A stretch of 61,531 bases of DNA from Bradyrhizobiaceae bacterium (GTDB lineage: Bacteria > Pseudomonadota > Alphaproteobacteria > Rhizobiales > Aestuariivirgaceae): assembly GCA_947475225.1 (NCBI GenBank), contig CANJMQ010000013.1:1-61531 (forward strand), given 5' to 3'. Numbering within the stretch: the stretch's first letter is position 1; each line of letters opens with the position of its first letter. The notes under the pieces are model-generated. The model searched no databases. It was not told where the DNA came from and saw nothing but the letters and a program-made list of their open reading frames with translations. The translations under genes and the position numbers were made by a program. Shown here in pieces: positions 32,705 through 43,291 of this stretch.

Positions 32705-33364
32705 ATGTACAAGCTCTACAACGTCAAGACATGGGGATCACTTGCCATCCACTGCCTCCTCGAGGAGATGGCTGCGCCCTATACCAACATCTGGATGACA
32801 CCGGAGCAAGTTCGTGAGCCCGAGTTCCGCGCTTTGAGTCCGCTTGGCATGATTCCGGCGCTTGGCCTCGCGGACGGCCGCACACTCTATGAGTCAGCGG
32901 CCATCGTGTCTTTCTTGGTCGCGGCACATCCTGACAAGCGTATGTCGCCGGAACTGGGAAGTCCCGACTACGGCGAGTTCATGAGCCTGCTGCAATTCAT
33001 GAGCACTGAAATCTACGGGTTCAGCAGCTTCGCCTATTTCGCCTCCGAGCACGTCAAGAACGCTGACGAGCGGGGCGCATTGAAGACGAAGATCCACCAG
33101 CAGATCGATGGCTACTGGCTTATGATCGAAAGGCGGCTTGCTGATTCCGGCCCATGGCTCATGGGGCGCGAGTTCTCGGCGCTCGATCTTTATGCCTTCA
33201 TGCTGTCGATCTGGGGTGCTCCAACCGAACAGGCGCTGCACGCGAAGTACCCTGAAGTCGCCAAGTTGGGCGCCGCGGTGCGGGCGAGGCCAAAACTCAA
33301 GGCCGTGCTTGAGTCACACGGCGTCTTCCAAACAGGTGGCTATGTATCCTCGGACCTTGGCTAA
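32705..33364 (+). CDS. Glutathione S-transferase family protein
   Basis: A 219-residue GST. The thioredoxin-like N domain (about 1-78) carries NPLGMIPAL-type SPLGMIPALGLADGRTLYESAA, which binds the gamma-glutamyl part of glutathione (Glu-Ser-Ala). The helical C domain has WLMGREFSALDLYAFML. GGAGA precedes the ATG. The substrate is unknown. It converges with the HAD-like gene, overlapping it by four bases at the stop codons. Confidence 0.88.
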   Translation: MYKLYNVKTWGSLAIHCLLEEMAAPYTNIWMTPEQVREPEFRALSPLGMIPALGLADGRTLYESAAIVSFLVAAHPDKRMSPELGSPDYGEFMSLLQFMSTEIYGFSSFAYFASEHVKNADERGALKTKIHQQIDGYWLMIERRLADSGPWLMGREFSALDLYAFMLSIWGAPTEQALHAKYPEVAKLGAAVRARPKLKAVLESHGVFQTGGYVSSDLG

Positions 33365-34011
33365 CCGCCGATCAACTTCATGACGAACGCCCGGATCTCG
33401 GCCCAACTGGCGGTTCGCAGGGTTACGTATTCGAGCGGTTCTATGTGCCGCGCGAAGCGGTCGTCGTGGAGGAAGTGGACGAGCTGCACCTCGGGCGCAT
33501 ATTCATGGGCTGATGCGATATAGGACGGGCTGTCGTCGATGAAAACCACCGGTTTTCCACCCCGGTCAGTGAGGTTTCGGATCGCCGGGCCCTTGGGGCC
33601 GGAGTTGGTGACGACGGGGTAGGGGAGGCCGTGGCTCTTGAGGTTTTCGCGGCGGTGGTCGCCCGCCGTGTGGGGCAGGTTCGTGAGAAGTACGACGTCA
33701 GCCTTCGCGCCGAAGGCAAGAAGCGACTCAACTGCCCCGTCGATCTCCTGCATGTGCCGGGTGCGTTGCTCGAAAAAGGTACCGATCAGTTCGGCGACTT
33801 GCGCCTCGGGAGTTGGGATGTTGGTTTCGCGGTGGCGGATGTTGCCATTCAGCGCGAAACTGGATGTATCAAGCCACAGGCCATGGAGGCCAATGTAGTC
33901 CTCAAAGTCGCGGGTAAAGTGCACAATTACTTCGTCGACATCGCAGATGACGAGTGGGCGGCCCGTGAAGCGCAGGTTGGAAAGCTGGCCCTGGGTAATC
34001 TCAGAAATCAA
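33361..34011 (-). CDS. HAD-like hydrolase family protein
   Basis: A 216-residue haloacid-dehalogenase-like protein. Motif I is VICDVDEVIVHF, motif II VLLTNLP, and motif IV VVFIDDSPSY. The substrate is unknown; the family includes small-molecule phosphatases. The start is decided by the ribosome binding site: AGGAG (34022-34018) lies six bases before a TTG at 34011, while the ATG further upstream would run deep into the DUF3572 gene. It overlaps the end of DUF3572 by 11 bases and is probably co-translated. Confidence 0.78.
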   Translation of the reverse strand: MISEITQGQLSNLRFTGRPLVICDVDEVIVHFTRDFEDYIGLHGLWLDTSSFALNGNIRHRETNIPTPEAQVAELIGTFFEQRTRHMQEIDGAVESLLAFGAKADVVLLTNLPHTAGDHRRENLKSHGLPYPVVTNSGPKGPAIRNLTDRGGKPVVFIDDSPSYIASAHEYAPEVQLVHFLHDDRFARHIEPLEYVTLRTASWAEIRAFVMKLIGG

Positions 34012-34294
34012 GGGAGGCTCCTGGTAGCTTGCGGCGGAGTTGGGCAATGCGCTCGGGTCTGATCTGGCGCTCCTCGGCGAAGACCAGCAGCAGGCTCTCG
34101 TCTGCCAGCAGGTGGTCAAGGATGCCACCGAGGAAGGCTGAATTGGTTGCCCCGGAGCGGATCGCGGCCAGGTCCAACCCGGATAGGTCGATGAATCGCT
34201 GCAGACGCTCGCTTTCGGAAGCGAGGAAGCCGAGGGCGCTTATTGCGAGGATTTCGGCTTCCTCCCTGGGTATCTGTGATTTTTGGGGTGTCAT
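34001..34294 (-). CDS. DUF3572 family protein
   Basis: A 97-residue protein matching the alphaproteobacterial DUF3572 family: EEAEILAISALGFLASESERLQRFIDLSGL then LDHLLADESLLLVFAEE. It is helical with no cysteines or signal peptide. Function is unknown. It diverges from divK, an arrangement common in Hyphomicrobiales. The start is ATG 34294. Confidence 0.85.
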   Translation of the reverse strand: MTPQKSQIPREEAEILAISALGFLASESERLQRFIDLSGLDLAAIRSGATNSAFLGGILDHLLADESLLLVFAEERQIRPERIAQLRRKLPGASLDF

Positions 34295-34500
34295 GGTGAA
34301 TAGCAATTAACCACCTCGGAACGGCGTTGAACAGACACCGCGATGGGTTAAGCTGTTGGTTACTTAAAATGGTCCAGAAACGGCGTACGGATGGGTCGCG
34401 GTGGGTCGCGTTCTGCCGGACCGGCTGCAACCGGAGCCAGATGGGTGCGAATGTGTCAGTATCGGCACGACCGATGAGAACTCCAGAGATGCGACGGGCA

Positions 34501-34875
34501 ATGGCCAAGAAGGTTCTGGTAGTCGAGGACAACGAGTTGAACATGAAGTTGTTCAATGACCTTCTCGAGGCCAATGGTTACGAAGTGATCCAGACGCGGG
34601 ACGGGTTGTCCGCGCTTGAACTCGCGCGCCAGCATCGGCCTGATTTGATACTGATGGATATCCAATTGCCGGAGGTGTCTGGTATCGAAGTGACCAAATG
34701 GCTCAAGGAGGACGACGAACTCCGCGTCATTCCGGTGATTGCCGTCACCGCCTTCGCGATGAAGGGCGACGAGCAGAAAATCCGCGAGGGCGGTTGCGAA
34801 GCCTATATCTCCAAGCCGATCTCGGTCGTGAGCTTCCTGCAGACCATCGATAGCTATCTGAAGAAACCTTTATGA
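34501..34875 (+). CDS. divK: Single-domain response regulator DivK
   Basis: A 124-residue receiver domain: [20 protein letters not shown] (acidic pair at 9-10), phosphoacceptor Asp53 in LMDIQLPE, the Thr of VTAFAMK and Lys105 in ISKPI. The sequence is the DivK type that relays PleC/DivJ signals to the CckA-CtrA pathway and to PleD. The start is ATG 34501, with weak GACGGG upstream. Its stop overlaps pleD (ATGA), the canonical pairing. Confidence 0.93.
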   Translation: MAKKVLVVEDNELNMKLFNDLLEANGYEVIQTRDGLSALELARQHRPDLILMDIQLPEVSGIEVTKWLKEDDELRVIPVIAVTAFAMKGDEQKIREGGCEAYISKPISVVSFLQTIDSYLKKPL

Positions 34876-36236
34876 GCGCGCGGGTTCTCGTCGTTGACGA
34901 CATTCTCGCAAATGTCCGCTTGTTGGAAGCGAAGCTTGCAGCGGAATATTTCGAGGTGGTTACAGCCATGAACGGAGCGGATGCTCTTGAGGCCGTTCAA
35001 CGTACCCGTCCTGACATCGTGCTGCTCGACGTCATGATGCCGGGGATCGATGGTGTTGAGGTTTGCCGGCGCATCAAGCAGAACCCCGCAACCCAGCATA
35101 TCCCTGTCGTCATGGTGACCGCACTCGACCAGCCGGAGGACAGGGTGAGGGGTCTCGAGGCCGGTGCAGACGATTTTCTGACCAAGCCAGTGAATGACCT
35201 TGCGCTGTTCTGCCGTGTGAAGGGTCTCGTACGCCTGAAGATGCTGACGGATGAACTTCGCGCACGCACCGGCGTCGATCCGCTGGGGCTTGCGACGTCC
35301 GAACCCGTGGCAGAGCAAGTCTCGGGCCGTATCATGGTCCTCGATAACCGTGTCGCGCCGGCCGAGCGCATCCGCAGCCATCTGACGCCCAGGCATGAGG
35401 TGACACTGGTGGCCGATCCGCAGCAGACATTCGAGGCTTTTGGTGCTGCACATGCGGGATTTGATCTCATTATCGTGAACCTTGACCTCGAGGGCATTGA
35501 CGGGCTGCGCATCTGCTCGCAACTCAAGTCCGTCGAGACCACGCGCCAGACGCCCATTTTGATCCTCGTTGACCCTGATGATCATCAACGCCTGCTGCGG
35601 GCTCTCGACATGGGCGTAAACGACTACCTGATCCGCCCCATCGACCGCCAGGAACTGCAGGCCCGCGTGGCGACGCAAATCCGCCGTCACCGCTATACCG
35701 AGCAGCTTCGCCTCACGGTGCGTTCTTCGATGGAGATGGCGGTGACAGACGCGCTGACCGGTCTTTACAATCGGCGCTATCTCGAAACTCAGCTCACGCA
35801 ACTGATCGAGCAGTCGATTGACCGCGGCAAGGTGTTATCTCTTCTCACTCTTGACATCGACTTTTTCAAGTCCGTGAACGACACCTATGGCCATGATGCC
35901 GGCGATCGCGTTCTGCAGGAAGTGGCCGGGCGCATCCGCGGTTCGGTGCGCAGCGTCGATCTTGCCTGCCGCACCGGCGGTGAGGAGTTTGTTGTTGTGC
36001 TCCCGGGCGCGGACCTGACGATCGCGGAAAAGGTCGGAGAGCGGATCCGGCGCGCCATTGCCGCCAAGCCATTCATGCTCAGTCACGGTTCGCATCTGAC
36101 GATTACCGCTTCGCTTGGCGTATCCAGCCTCGCCGCCGAGCAGGATACGGTGGATGATCTCCTGAAGCGTGCCGACCGGGCGCTCTATCGCGCAAAGCGC
36201 GAAGGTCGAAACCGGGTGGTACCCGCTGCGGCGTGA
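34872..36236 (+). CDS. pleD: Response regulator / diguanylate cyclase PleD
   Basis: A 454-residue REC-REC-GGDEF protein making c-di-GMP. REC1 has Asp53 (LLDVMMPG). REC2 (about 153-275) is degenerate: the phosphoacceptor site reads [11 protein letters not shown], with Asn in place of Asp, as expected for the adaptor domain of PleD. The catalytic loop is GGEEF (369-373). An inhibitory I-site RSVD (360-363) sits exactly five residues before it, so feedback inhibition is likely. It is co-translated with divK. Confidence 0.94.
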   Translation: MSARVLVVDDILANVRLLEAKLAAEYFEVVTAMNGADALEAVQRTRPDIVLLDVMMPGIDGVEVCRRIKQNPATQHIPVVMVTALDQPEDRVRGLEAGADDFLTKPVNDLALFCRVKGLVRLKMLTDELRARTGVDPLGLATSEPVAEQVSGRIMVLDNRVAPAERIRSHLTPRHEVTLVADPQQTFEAFGAAHAGFDLIIVNLDLEGIDGLRICSQLKSVETTRQTPILILVDPDDHQRLLRALDMGVNDYLIRPIDRQELQARVATQIRRHRYTEQLRLTVRSSMEMAVTDALTGLYNRRYLETQLTQLIEQSIDRGKVLSLLTLDIDFFKSVNDTYGHDAGDRVLQEVAGRIRGSVRSVDLACRTGGEEFVVVLPGADLTIAEKVGERIRRAIAAKPFMLSHGSHLTITASLGVSSLAAEQDTVDDLLKRADRALYRAKREGRNRVVPAAA

Positions 36237-36279
36237 TGGCGTTTGCGCCGCCGTCGATCTGTTGTAGACCCCAATCATT

Positions 36280-37413
<1,134 letters not shown>

Positions 37414-37515
37414 GTGGTATTGGGCTTCGGTTGCGGCGCGCCGGGGTTTCTGCTTTAGTGCCGCGAATTGCTGACGAGAGAGGTTTCCTCTCTCCGAATA
37501 AAAGGAGTTTGTCTC

Positions 37516-37734
37516 ATGGGTTCGCTGTCGATCTGGCATTGGATTCTCGTCATTTTGGTTGTCGTGCTGCTGTTTGGCCGCGGCAAGGTATCTGACCTGA
37601 TGGGCGACGTCGCCAAGGGCATCAAGAGTTTCAAGAAGGGCCTCGCGGACGACGATGCCACCCCCGCCGCTGATCCGAAGCCGATTGAGCAGCAGACCGC
37701 TGTTAAGTCTGAAGCCGAGAAGATCCAGAGCTGA
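37516..37734 (+). CDS. tatA: Sec-independent translocase subunit TatA
   Basis: A 72-residue protein. One N-terminal membrane helix ([17 protein letters not shown]) is followed by [22 protein letters not shown], the TatA hinge and amphipathic helix, then an acidic tail. It oligomerises to form the passage for folded twin-arginine substrates. AAAGGAG eight bases upstream fixes the start at 37516. First gene of tatABC. Confidence 0.95.
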   Translation: MGSLSIWHWILVILVVVLLFGRGKVSDLMGDVAKGIKSFKKGLADDDATPAADPKPIEQQTAVKSEAEKIQS

Positions 37735-37769
37735 TAGGCAAGCCGGCGAGCCTCTAGCCGGAAACACAC

Positions 37770-38165
37770 ATGTTTGACTTCGGAGTCGGCTACACCGAAA
37801 TGTTCGTTGTCGCCCTGGTGGCGATAATCGTCATCGGGCCCAAGGATTTGCCAAAGGTATTGCGTGCCCTTGGCAAGACCGTGGCAAAAATGCGTGGCAT
37901 GGCCCGTGAGTTCCAGGGTCACCTCGACAGCGCGATGAAAGAAACGGGCTTCGACGAGGTGAAGAAGGAATTCGACAACATCAAGAACCCGGCCAACTTC
38001 ATCGAACCCACGATGGCCAAGAAGGCAACCGAGGACGCGACCAAGAAGCAGGTGGACGACTTCAAGAATCTGTTTGGCGAAGTTCCGGCGGCCGATGGAC
38101 CGCGTCCCGTCGAACCCGTCACCACCGAGACCAAGATTGCCGGACCGACTGCGGACGCCTCATGA
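37770..38165 (+). CDS. tatB: Sec-independent translocase subunit TatB
   Basis: A 131-residue protein starting MFDFGVGYTEMFVVALVAIIVIGPKDLP, the diagnostic TatB helix with Glu in TEM and GPKDLP at the hinge. The amphipathic region is RALGKTVAKMRGMAREFQ. It forms the substrate receptor with TatC. Its stop overlaps the tatC start (ATGA). Confidence 0.95.
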   Translation: MFDFGVGYTEMFVVALVAIIVIGPKDLPKVLRALGKTVAKMRGMAREFQGHLDSAMKETGFDEVKKEFDNIKNPANFIEPTMAKKATEDATKKQVDDFKNLFGEVPAADGPRPVEPVTTETKIAGPTADAS

Positions 38166-38938
38166 CCGACGATGAAATCAGTGCGTCTGAAGCACCCCTG
38201 ATCGAACATTTGATCGAGCTGAGGTCACGGCTGATCTATTGCGTTCTGGGCTTTGGTGCCGCGTTCATCGTCAGTTTTTACTTCTCGAAGGAACTGCTTT
38301 ATCTGCTGACGCTGCCCTTCGTGTGGGGCACAGGGCAGAAGGCTGACCTTATTTCGACCCAGCTTCTCGGCGTGTTCCTGGTGAAGCTGAAAATTGCTGC
38401 ATTCGGAGGCCTGTTCATTGGTTTCCCGCTGATCGCCACACAGATTTACCGTTTCGTGGCTCCGGGGCTTTACAAGCGAGAGAAACAGGCCTTTCTGCCC
38501 TATCTCATAGCCACCCCGATGTTCTTCGTCCTGGGCGCCGCGCTGGTGTATTTTTTCCTGCTGCCGGTCGCCATTCGGTTTTTTACGCTCCTCGCGGGCG
38601 ATTCCGGCGTAGCCCTGATGCCGGACGTTCAGGGTTATCTCGACTTCGTCATCATGCTGATCCTCGCCTTCGGACTGTGCTTCCAGTTGCCCGTCATCCT
38701 GACGCTGTTGGGCCAGATTGGCATCCTCAGTTATTCGCAGCTCAAGTCAGGCCGAAAATTCGCCATCGTCGGTGTCTTTATCGTGGCCGCAGTGCTGACG
38801 CCGCCGGATCCCATCTCGCAAGTCGCCATGGCGGTGCCTCTGATGGCCCTCTACGAGGTTTCGGTGCAGGCCGTGCGCTTCATCGAGGCCCGCCGCAAGA
38901 AGCGCGAAGCGGCGGAAGCGGCCAAGGACGCCGCCTAG
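38162..38938 (+). CDS. tatC: Sec-independent translocase subunit TatC
   Basis: A 258-residue six-helix membrane protein. The N-terminal IEHLIELRSRLIYCVLGF binds the twin-arginine motif. Later features are FLPYLIATPMFFVLGAALVYF and the conserved Phe/Glu-type loop region before it. The cytosolic tail is Lys/Ala/Glu-rich. Molybdopterin oxidoreductases are typical Tat clients, but the one in this window lacks a twin-arginine signal. Confidence 0.95.
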   Translation: MTDDEISASEAPLIEHLIELRSRLIYCVLGFGAAFIVSFYFSKELLYLLTLPFVWGTGQKADLISTQLLGVFLVKLKIAAFGGLFIGFPLIATQIYRFVAPGLYKREKQAFLPYLIATPMFFVLGAALVYFFLLPVAIRFFTLLAGDSGVALMPDVQGYLDFVIMLILAFGLCFQLPVILTLLGQIGILSYSQLKSGRKFAIVGVFIVAAVLTPPDPISQVAMAVPLMALYEVSVQAVRFIEARRKKREAAEAAKDAA

Positions 38939-39001
38939 TCAAACATCTTCCCGTCCCGCGTCCGGCGTCCTATAGGAGGGCCCGAGAAGGGACTCAGAGA
39001 C

Positions 39002-40282
39002 ATGCACGACATCAAGGGTATCCGCGACAATCCAGCAGCGTTCGACATCGGTCTGGCCCGCCGGGGGCTTGGGCCGATGGCGTCTGAGCTCCTGAAAATT
39101 GACGCGGAGCGACGGGACCATGTGCAGAAACTGCAGGACGCGCAGGCCCGGCGCAACGCCACCTCGAGGGAAATCGGCGAGGCCATGAAGTCGGGTGACA
39201 AGTCCCGTGCCGAGGCTCTCAAGGCCGAGATGGGCTCGATCAAGGATTTCATTGCGTCTGGCGAATCCGCCGAGCGCGACATTGACCAGCGTCTCGGCGC
39301 GGCGCTCGCCATGATACCCAATATCCCGCTCGAAGACGTGCCGGACGGCAAGGACGAGTCTGACAATCTTGAGATTCGCCTCTGGGGAACACTTCCCACA
39401 TTCGCCTATGAGCCCCGCCAGCACTTTGATGTCGGAGAATGGCTGGGCCTTATGGACTTCGAGGCCGCGGCGAAGATATCCGGCGCCCGCTTCGTGGTGA
39501 TGAAAGGCCAACTCGCCCGCCTTGAGCGCGCGGTTGCGCAGTTCATGCTCGACCACCAGACGGGTGTGAATGGATACACTGAGCACTACGTTCCCTTCAT
39601 GGTGAACGACAACGCCATGTATGGTACTGGCCAACTGCCGAAATTTGCCGATGACCTGTTCAAGACGACTGACGGGCGTTGGCTTATCCCCACGGCGGAG
39701 GTTTCTCTCACCAACCTCGTGCGCGAGACGATCCTCGAGGAGAAGGATCTGCCGCTCCGCCTTACCGCCTACACCCCGTGCTTCCGCGCCGAGGCCGGTG
39801 CGGCGGGGCGTGACACGCGCGGCATGATCCGCCAGCATCAATTCTCGAAGGTCGAGCTTGTGTCCATCACAACCCCCGAGCAGTCGCGCGAGGAACTGGA
39901 GCGCATGACGGGCGCTGCCGAAAGCGTGCTGCAGAGGCTGAATCTCCCCTATCGCGTGCTGCGGCTGTGCACCGGTGACATGGGCTTTGGCAGCCGCATG
40001 ACCTATGACCTCGAGGTTTGGCTTCCCGGCCAGAATGCCTATCGGGAAATATCATCGTGCTCGGTCTGCGGCGATTTCCAGGCCCGGCGCATGGATGCGC
40101 GTTTCAAGCCGACGGATGGCAAGGGCACGCGCTATGTGCACACGCTCAACGGTTCCGGTCTGGCGGTTGGCCGGACGATGGTAGCGATTCTGGAAAACTA
40201 CCAGAACGCCGATGGGTCGGTGACGATCCCCGAGGCACTGCGGCCCTATATGGGTGGCACGGACAAGATCACGAGAGGCTGA
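39002..40282 (+). CDS. serS: Seryl-tRNA synthetase
   Basis: A 426-residue class II synthetase. The N-terminal long coiled-coil arm (about 30-100) holds tRNA(Ser). Motif 2 is [20 protein letters not shown] and motif 3 [17 protein letters not shown]. It starts [11 protein letters not shown], the standard alphaproteobacterial start. It lies 63 bases after tatC and before surE, the usual order. Confidence 0.96.
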   Translation: MHDIKGIRDNPAAFDIGLARRGLGPMASELLKIDAERRDHVQKLQDAQARRNATSREIGEAMKSGDKSRAEALKAEMGSIKDFIASGESAERDIDQRLGAALAMIPNIPLEDVPDGKDESDNLEIRLWGTLPTFAYEPRQHFDVGEWLGLMDFEAAAKISGARFVVMKGQLARLERAVAQFMLDHQTGVNGYTEHYVPFMVNDNAMYGTGQLPKFADDLFKTTDGRWLIPTAEVSLTNLVRETILEEKDLPLRLTAYTPCFRAEAGAAGRDTRGMIRQHQFSKVELVSITTPEQSREELERMTGAAESVLQRLNLPYRVLRLCTGDMGFGSRMTYDLEVWLPGQNAYREISSCSVCGDFQARRMDARFKPTDGKGTRYVHTLNGSGLAVGRTMVAILENYQNADGSVTIPEALRPYMGGTDKITRG

Positions 40283-40287
40283 GCCAC

Positions 40288-41049
40288 ATGCGCATTCTGG
40301 TCACCAATGACGATGGCATTCACGCGCCAGGCCTTGAAACTCTGGAGCGCATCGCGCGCAGCATCTCTGACGACGTGTGGATCGTCGCCCCCGCCGAGGA
40401 AAACTCGGGGGCAGGGCACTCGTTGTCGCTTGCCGAACCTATTCGTTATCGCAAGATTGCGGACAAGCGCTTCGAGGTGGCGGGTACGCCCACCGACTGT
40501 GTGGTGATGGCGGCGCGCAAGATCCTGCCGGGCGTTCCTGACCTCGTGCTCTCCGGCGTCAACCGCGGCCAGAACATCGCCGATGACGTTACCTATTCCG
40601 GGACCATCGCCGCTGCGATGGAGGGAACCCAGCTTGGTTTCAAATCCATCGCGCTCAGCCAAGTCACCGGCATCCATGGCAACGGTTTCTCCTACGAGGT
40701 GGCGGAGCACCACGGGCCTAAGATCGTCAAGAAGCTTCTAAGGCTTGCCTTCGGCCCAGGCCTCCTGATGAACGTCAATTTCCCCGATTGCCGTCCCGAC
40801 GAGGTTCAGGGCGTCGAGGTCACCCGTCAAGGCAAGCGGGATGTGAACCTGCTCACCGTCGACGAGCGCGTCGACATGCGCGGCAACAACTACTACTGGT
40901 TGGGTTTCAAGCGCGAACGCGGCAACCCGCCGGTTGGCACCGATCTCTGGGCCGCTTTCAACCGCCGCATCTCGGTGACACCTCTGCACATGAACCTGAC
41001 CCAGCTTGAGGCCATGGATGCGGTACGTGCAGTGCTTGACGAACGGTAA
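40288..41049 (+). CDS. surE: 5'/3'-nucleotidase SurE
   Basis: A 253-residue metal-dependent nucleotidase/polyphosphatase. MRILVTNDDG gives the acidic metal ligands at 8-9. APAEENSGAGHSLSL and SGVNRGQNIADDVTYSGT complete the active site. The start is ATG 40288 with GAGAGG upstream, five bases after serS; an upstream open extension lies within serS. In many relatives pcm follows surE, but here an unrelated exported protein does. Confidence 0.94.
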   Translation: MRILVTNDDGIHAPGLETLERIARSISDDVWIVAPAEENSGAGHSLSLAEPIRYRKIADKRFEVAGTPTDCVVMAARKILPGVPDLVLSGVNRGQNIADDVTYSGTIAAAMEGTQLGFKSIALSQVTGIHGNGFSYEVAEHHGPKIVKKLLRLAFGPGLLMNVNFPDCRPDEVQGVEVTRQGKRDVNLLTVDERVDMRGNNYYWLGFKRERGNPPVGTDLWAAFNRRISVTPLHMNLTQLEAMDAVRAVLDER

Positions 41050-41128
41050 GCGCAGTCTGCGTAGTTCCCACAGATTGACGCCGACCAAGGCCGGGCGCTA
41101 TCGATTTGATAAAACCGGAGGTTACGCC

Positions 41129-41863
41129 ATGAGAATAGGCTTTTTGGGCGGCTGCGCCGCCATCATTCTGGGTTTGAGCATCACCGCGGTCTTTGCCGCG
41201 CCTGGGCGCGAAATCCCCCTCGGAACCATCAACTACGAAGCCCAGCCGGTGCGGGAGGTTATCAACATCCGGCGTGGCGAGGGAGCCTTGCGGGGGCTGC
41301 GGCTTGAGGTGCGCCAAAACGATGTGGACATCCGCGATTTGCGAGTGACCTATGACGACGGCTCCTCAGATATCATCCGCATCAATCAGGTGGTTCGCGC
41401 TGGCGTCGTAACGCGCGTGTTCGACCTCGACAGCCGCCGCCGGGAGGTGCGCAGCGTCGCTGTTTCATATCTGCCGCAGGGCCAGGCTCGCATCGTGCTG
41501 ATCGGCGTCGGCGGGATGCCGGGCCCCGGTCCAGGTCCGGCTGACTGGTCCCTTCTCGGTTGCAAGGACATCAAGTTCCTGAGCGACCGCGACACGCTCA
41601 AGGTCAGCCGTGAGGGCCGCTTCGGCGCGCTCCGCGTCAAGGTTCGTAAGACCCCGGTTGAAATGTACAGCCTGCGCGTCACCTATCTGAGTGGTGCCAA
41701 GCAGGAAGTGCCGGTGCGTGAAACCATTCCGCCGGGTGGTGTCAGCCGTCCCATAGAGTTGCTCGGTCGCGAGCGCGGTATTGAGCGAATTGAAGTGATC
41801 TACCGCGCGATGATTTCGAACAAGGGCCTGGCGGAGGTTTGTATCGACGGCCTTGAGCGCTGA
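41129..41863 (+). CDS. Exported two-repeat protein of unknown function
   Basis: A 244-residue protein with a signal peptide (about 1-22, VFA-AP). GGAGG seven bases before the ATG at 41129 fixes the start. The mature part holds two related ~90-residue halves. In the first, GLRLEVRQNDVDIRDLRVTY is followed by DDGSSDIIRINQVVRAG; in the second, ALRVKVRKTPVEMYSLRVTY is followed by LSGAKQEVPVRETIPPGG. They are joined by a GPGPGPADW linker. The pattern suggests two beta-sandwich-like domains in the periplasm. I do not recognise a function; a resemblance to DUF2541-type proteins is possible but unproven. An intrinsic terminator follows. Confidence 0.78.
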   Translation: MRIGFLGGCAAIILGLSITAVFAAPGREIPLGTINYEAQPVREVINIRRGEGALRGLRLEVRQNDVDIRDLRVTYDDGSSDIIRINQVVRAGVVTRVFDLDSRRREVRSVAVSYLPQGQARIVLIGVGGMPGPGPGPADWSLLGCKDIKFLSDRDTLKVSREGRFGALRVKVRKTPVEMYSLRVTYLSGAKQEVPVRETIPPGGVSRPIELLGRERGIERIEVIYRAMISNKGLAEVCIDGLER

Positions 41864-41884
41864 GTTAAACACATTGCAACAGAT

Positions 41885-41911
41885 TGGCCGGGTTTGACCT
41901 GGCCACTTTTT
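41885..41911 (+). terminator. Intrinsic terminator after the two-repeat exported protein
   Basis: TGGCCGGGT-TTG-ACCTGGCCA is a 9-base stem with one G-T pair, followed by CTTTTT. It lies 22 bases past the plus-strand stop and just before the 3' end of the convergent permease gene. Confidence 0.8.
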
Positions 41912-41912
41912 C

Positions 41913-42803
41913 TTATGGCTGTTCGAAATCTCGGATTGGCTCCACATGCTGTACATGCTCGCGCCATGATATGTAGATGGCGCAGGCGATGAGAATGCCG
42001 ACACCCACGAAGGTCCAGACATCAGGTAAGTCTCCGAAGAAATACCAGCCGGCAATCGTCGCCATGATCATCTCCGTGTATGCGAGCGGCGCGAGCAGCG
42101 AGGCTTCGGCATTGTCATATGCCCGGATGATCAGGTAGTGCCCGCCATTGGCAATTGCTGACAGCAGCACAAGAAAAATCCATTGAGCGGGCGTCGGTGG
42201 TTGCCACACGAACAGCACAATGGCGCTCATGATGATTGCCCCGCAAAGGCTTGTGTAGAAAGTCGTCACCATGGGGTGAGCCGAACCAGCGATGCGGCGA
42301 GTGAGTATGAGGTAGATGGCAAGGCAGGTACCGGCCGCCAGTGAGAGCGGCACGCCGGGAGTGATTGCGTGGAACCCTGGCCGGATGATGATCAGTGTAC
42401 CTAAGAAACCGATCAGCACCGCCACCCAGCGTCTCAGCCCCACCTTCTCGCCAAGTACGAAGGGTGAGAGCAGTGTGACGATCAAGGGCTGTACGAAAAA
42501 AATTGCCAGCGTATCAGCGATCGACTGGTAGTGCAGCGCCGCAAAGAAAAACGACGTCGCTGCGATGATGAACGACGCCCTGACGGCGTGCTTCAGCGGC
42601 ATGTTGGGGACGAGAGCTCTTGGCCCCGAGATCCACAAGGCGAAAGGCATGGTCATAACGGCCCCAAAGAACAGCCGTGCCCAGACTATCTGCATCACTG
42701 GCACCCCTTCGCGGCCAAGTTGCTTGGCGATTACGTCGAGGAAGGGCAGCACCGCCATGGCGGTGAGCATCAGGCCGATACCGACGAGTGCGCGGTTCTT
42801 CAT
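41913..42803 (-). CDS. DMT superfamily permease (EamA family)
   Basis: A 296-residue membrane protein with ten predicted helices in two EamA repeats (about 5-135 and 150-285). Family-like parts are VIWARLFFGAV, LAIFFVQPLIVTLLSPFVLGEKV and SLLAPLAYTEMIMATIAGWYFFGDLPD. The substrate is unknown; such carriers export amino acids, purines or drugs. The ATG at 42803 is chosen because the upstream extension has no membrane or family features; no strong ribosome binding site is seen. Confidence 0.87.
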   Translation of the reverse strand: MKNRALVGIGLMLTAMAVLPFLDVIAKQLGREGVPVMQIVWARLFFGAVMTMPFALWISGPRALVPNMPLKHAVRASFIIAATSFFFAALHYQSIADTLAIFFVQPLIVTLLSPFVLGEKVGLRRWVAVLIGFLGTLIIIRPGFHAITPGVPLSLAAGTCLAIYLILTRRIAGSAHPMVTTFYTSLCGAIIMSAIVLFVWQPPTPAQWIFLVLLSAIANGGHYLIIRAYDNAEASLLAPLAYTEMIMATIAGWYFFGDLPDVWTFVGVGILIACAIYISWREHVQHVEPIRDFEQP

Positions 42804-42873
42804 GTGATAAAATCGGTGCCCTTGGCATGTGTTCCCTGGACCGAGCGCCGGTGACGGAGGCGGGACAGCCCTG

Positions 42874-43272
42874 TCACGTCCGACCGCGCGGCTGCAGGAG
42901 GTCCCACTTGTTGCCGAAGGGATCAGCAAAGATTGCAACGGTGCCGTAGGCTTCCTCGCGCGGGCTTTCCAGGAACCGCACGCCGGCGACGAGGTAACGC
43001 CTGTGATCACGGTGAAAGTCATCGGTGTGCAGGAACAGGAACACCCGGCCGCCTGCTTGGCGCCCGACGGCAGCCTGTTGCTCTTCGCCCGATGCCTCGG
43101 CGAGCAGAATGCGGGTCTCCCGGCTTCCCGGTGGCGCCACGAGGACCCATCGTTTGTCCGGCGCTATCTCCGTATCCTCGATCACCTCAAAGCCAAGTAC
43201 ACGGGCATAGAAATCCAACCCTTCGGCATAGGAAGGCACGAGAAGCGATATGGAGCCGAGGTGCTGCGGCAT
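42874..43272 (-). CDS. VOC (glyoxalase/bleomycin resistance) family protein
   Basis: A 132-residue vicinal-oxygen-chelate protein. The two beta-alpha-beta-beta-beta units begin LGSISLLVPSYAEGLDFYARVLGFEVIED and FLFLHTDDFHRDHRRYLVAGVRF. ADPFGNKWDLLQP is the common C-terminal motif. Potential metal ligands are His and Glu/Asp in these segments. The substrate is unknown. It lies 19 bases after the flavoprotein gene, probably in one transcript. Confidence 0.87.
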   Translation of the reverse strand: MPQHLGSISLLVPSYAEGLDFYARVLGFEVIEDTEIAPDKRWVLVAPPGSRETRILLAEASGEEQQAAVGRQAGGRVFLFLHTDDFHRDHRRYLVAGVRFLESPREEAYGTVAIFADPFGNKWDLLQPRGRT

Positions 43273-43291
43273 GATGCCGACGCGGGCCCCG

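Noticed and set aside
34300-34380. CtrA-like TTAA half-sites upstream of divK (TTAACC, GGTTAAGCTGTTGGTTACTTAA)
   Set aside because: The spacing is not the TTAA-N7-TTAA consensus, so binding cannot be claimed without a matrix search or binding data.
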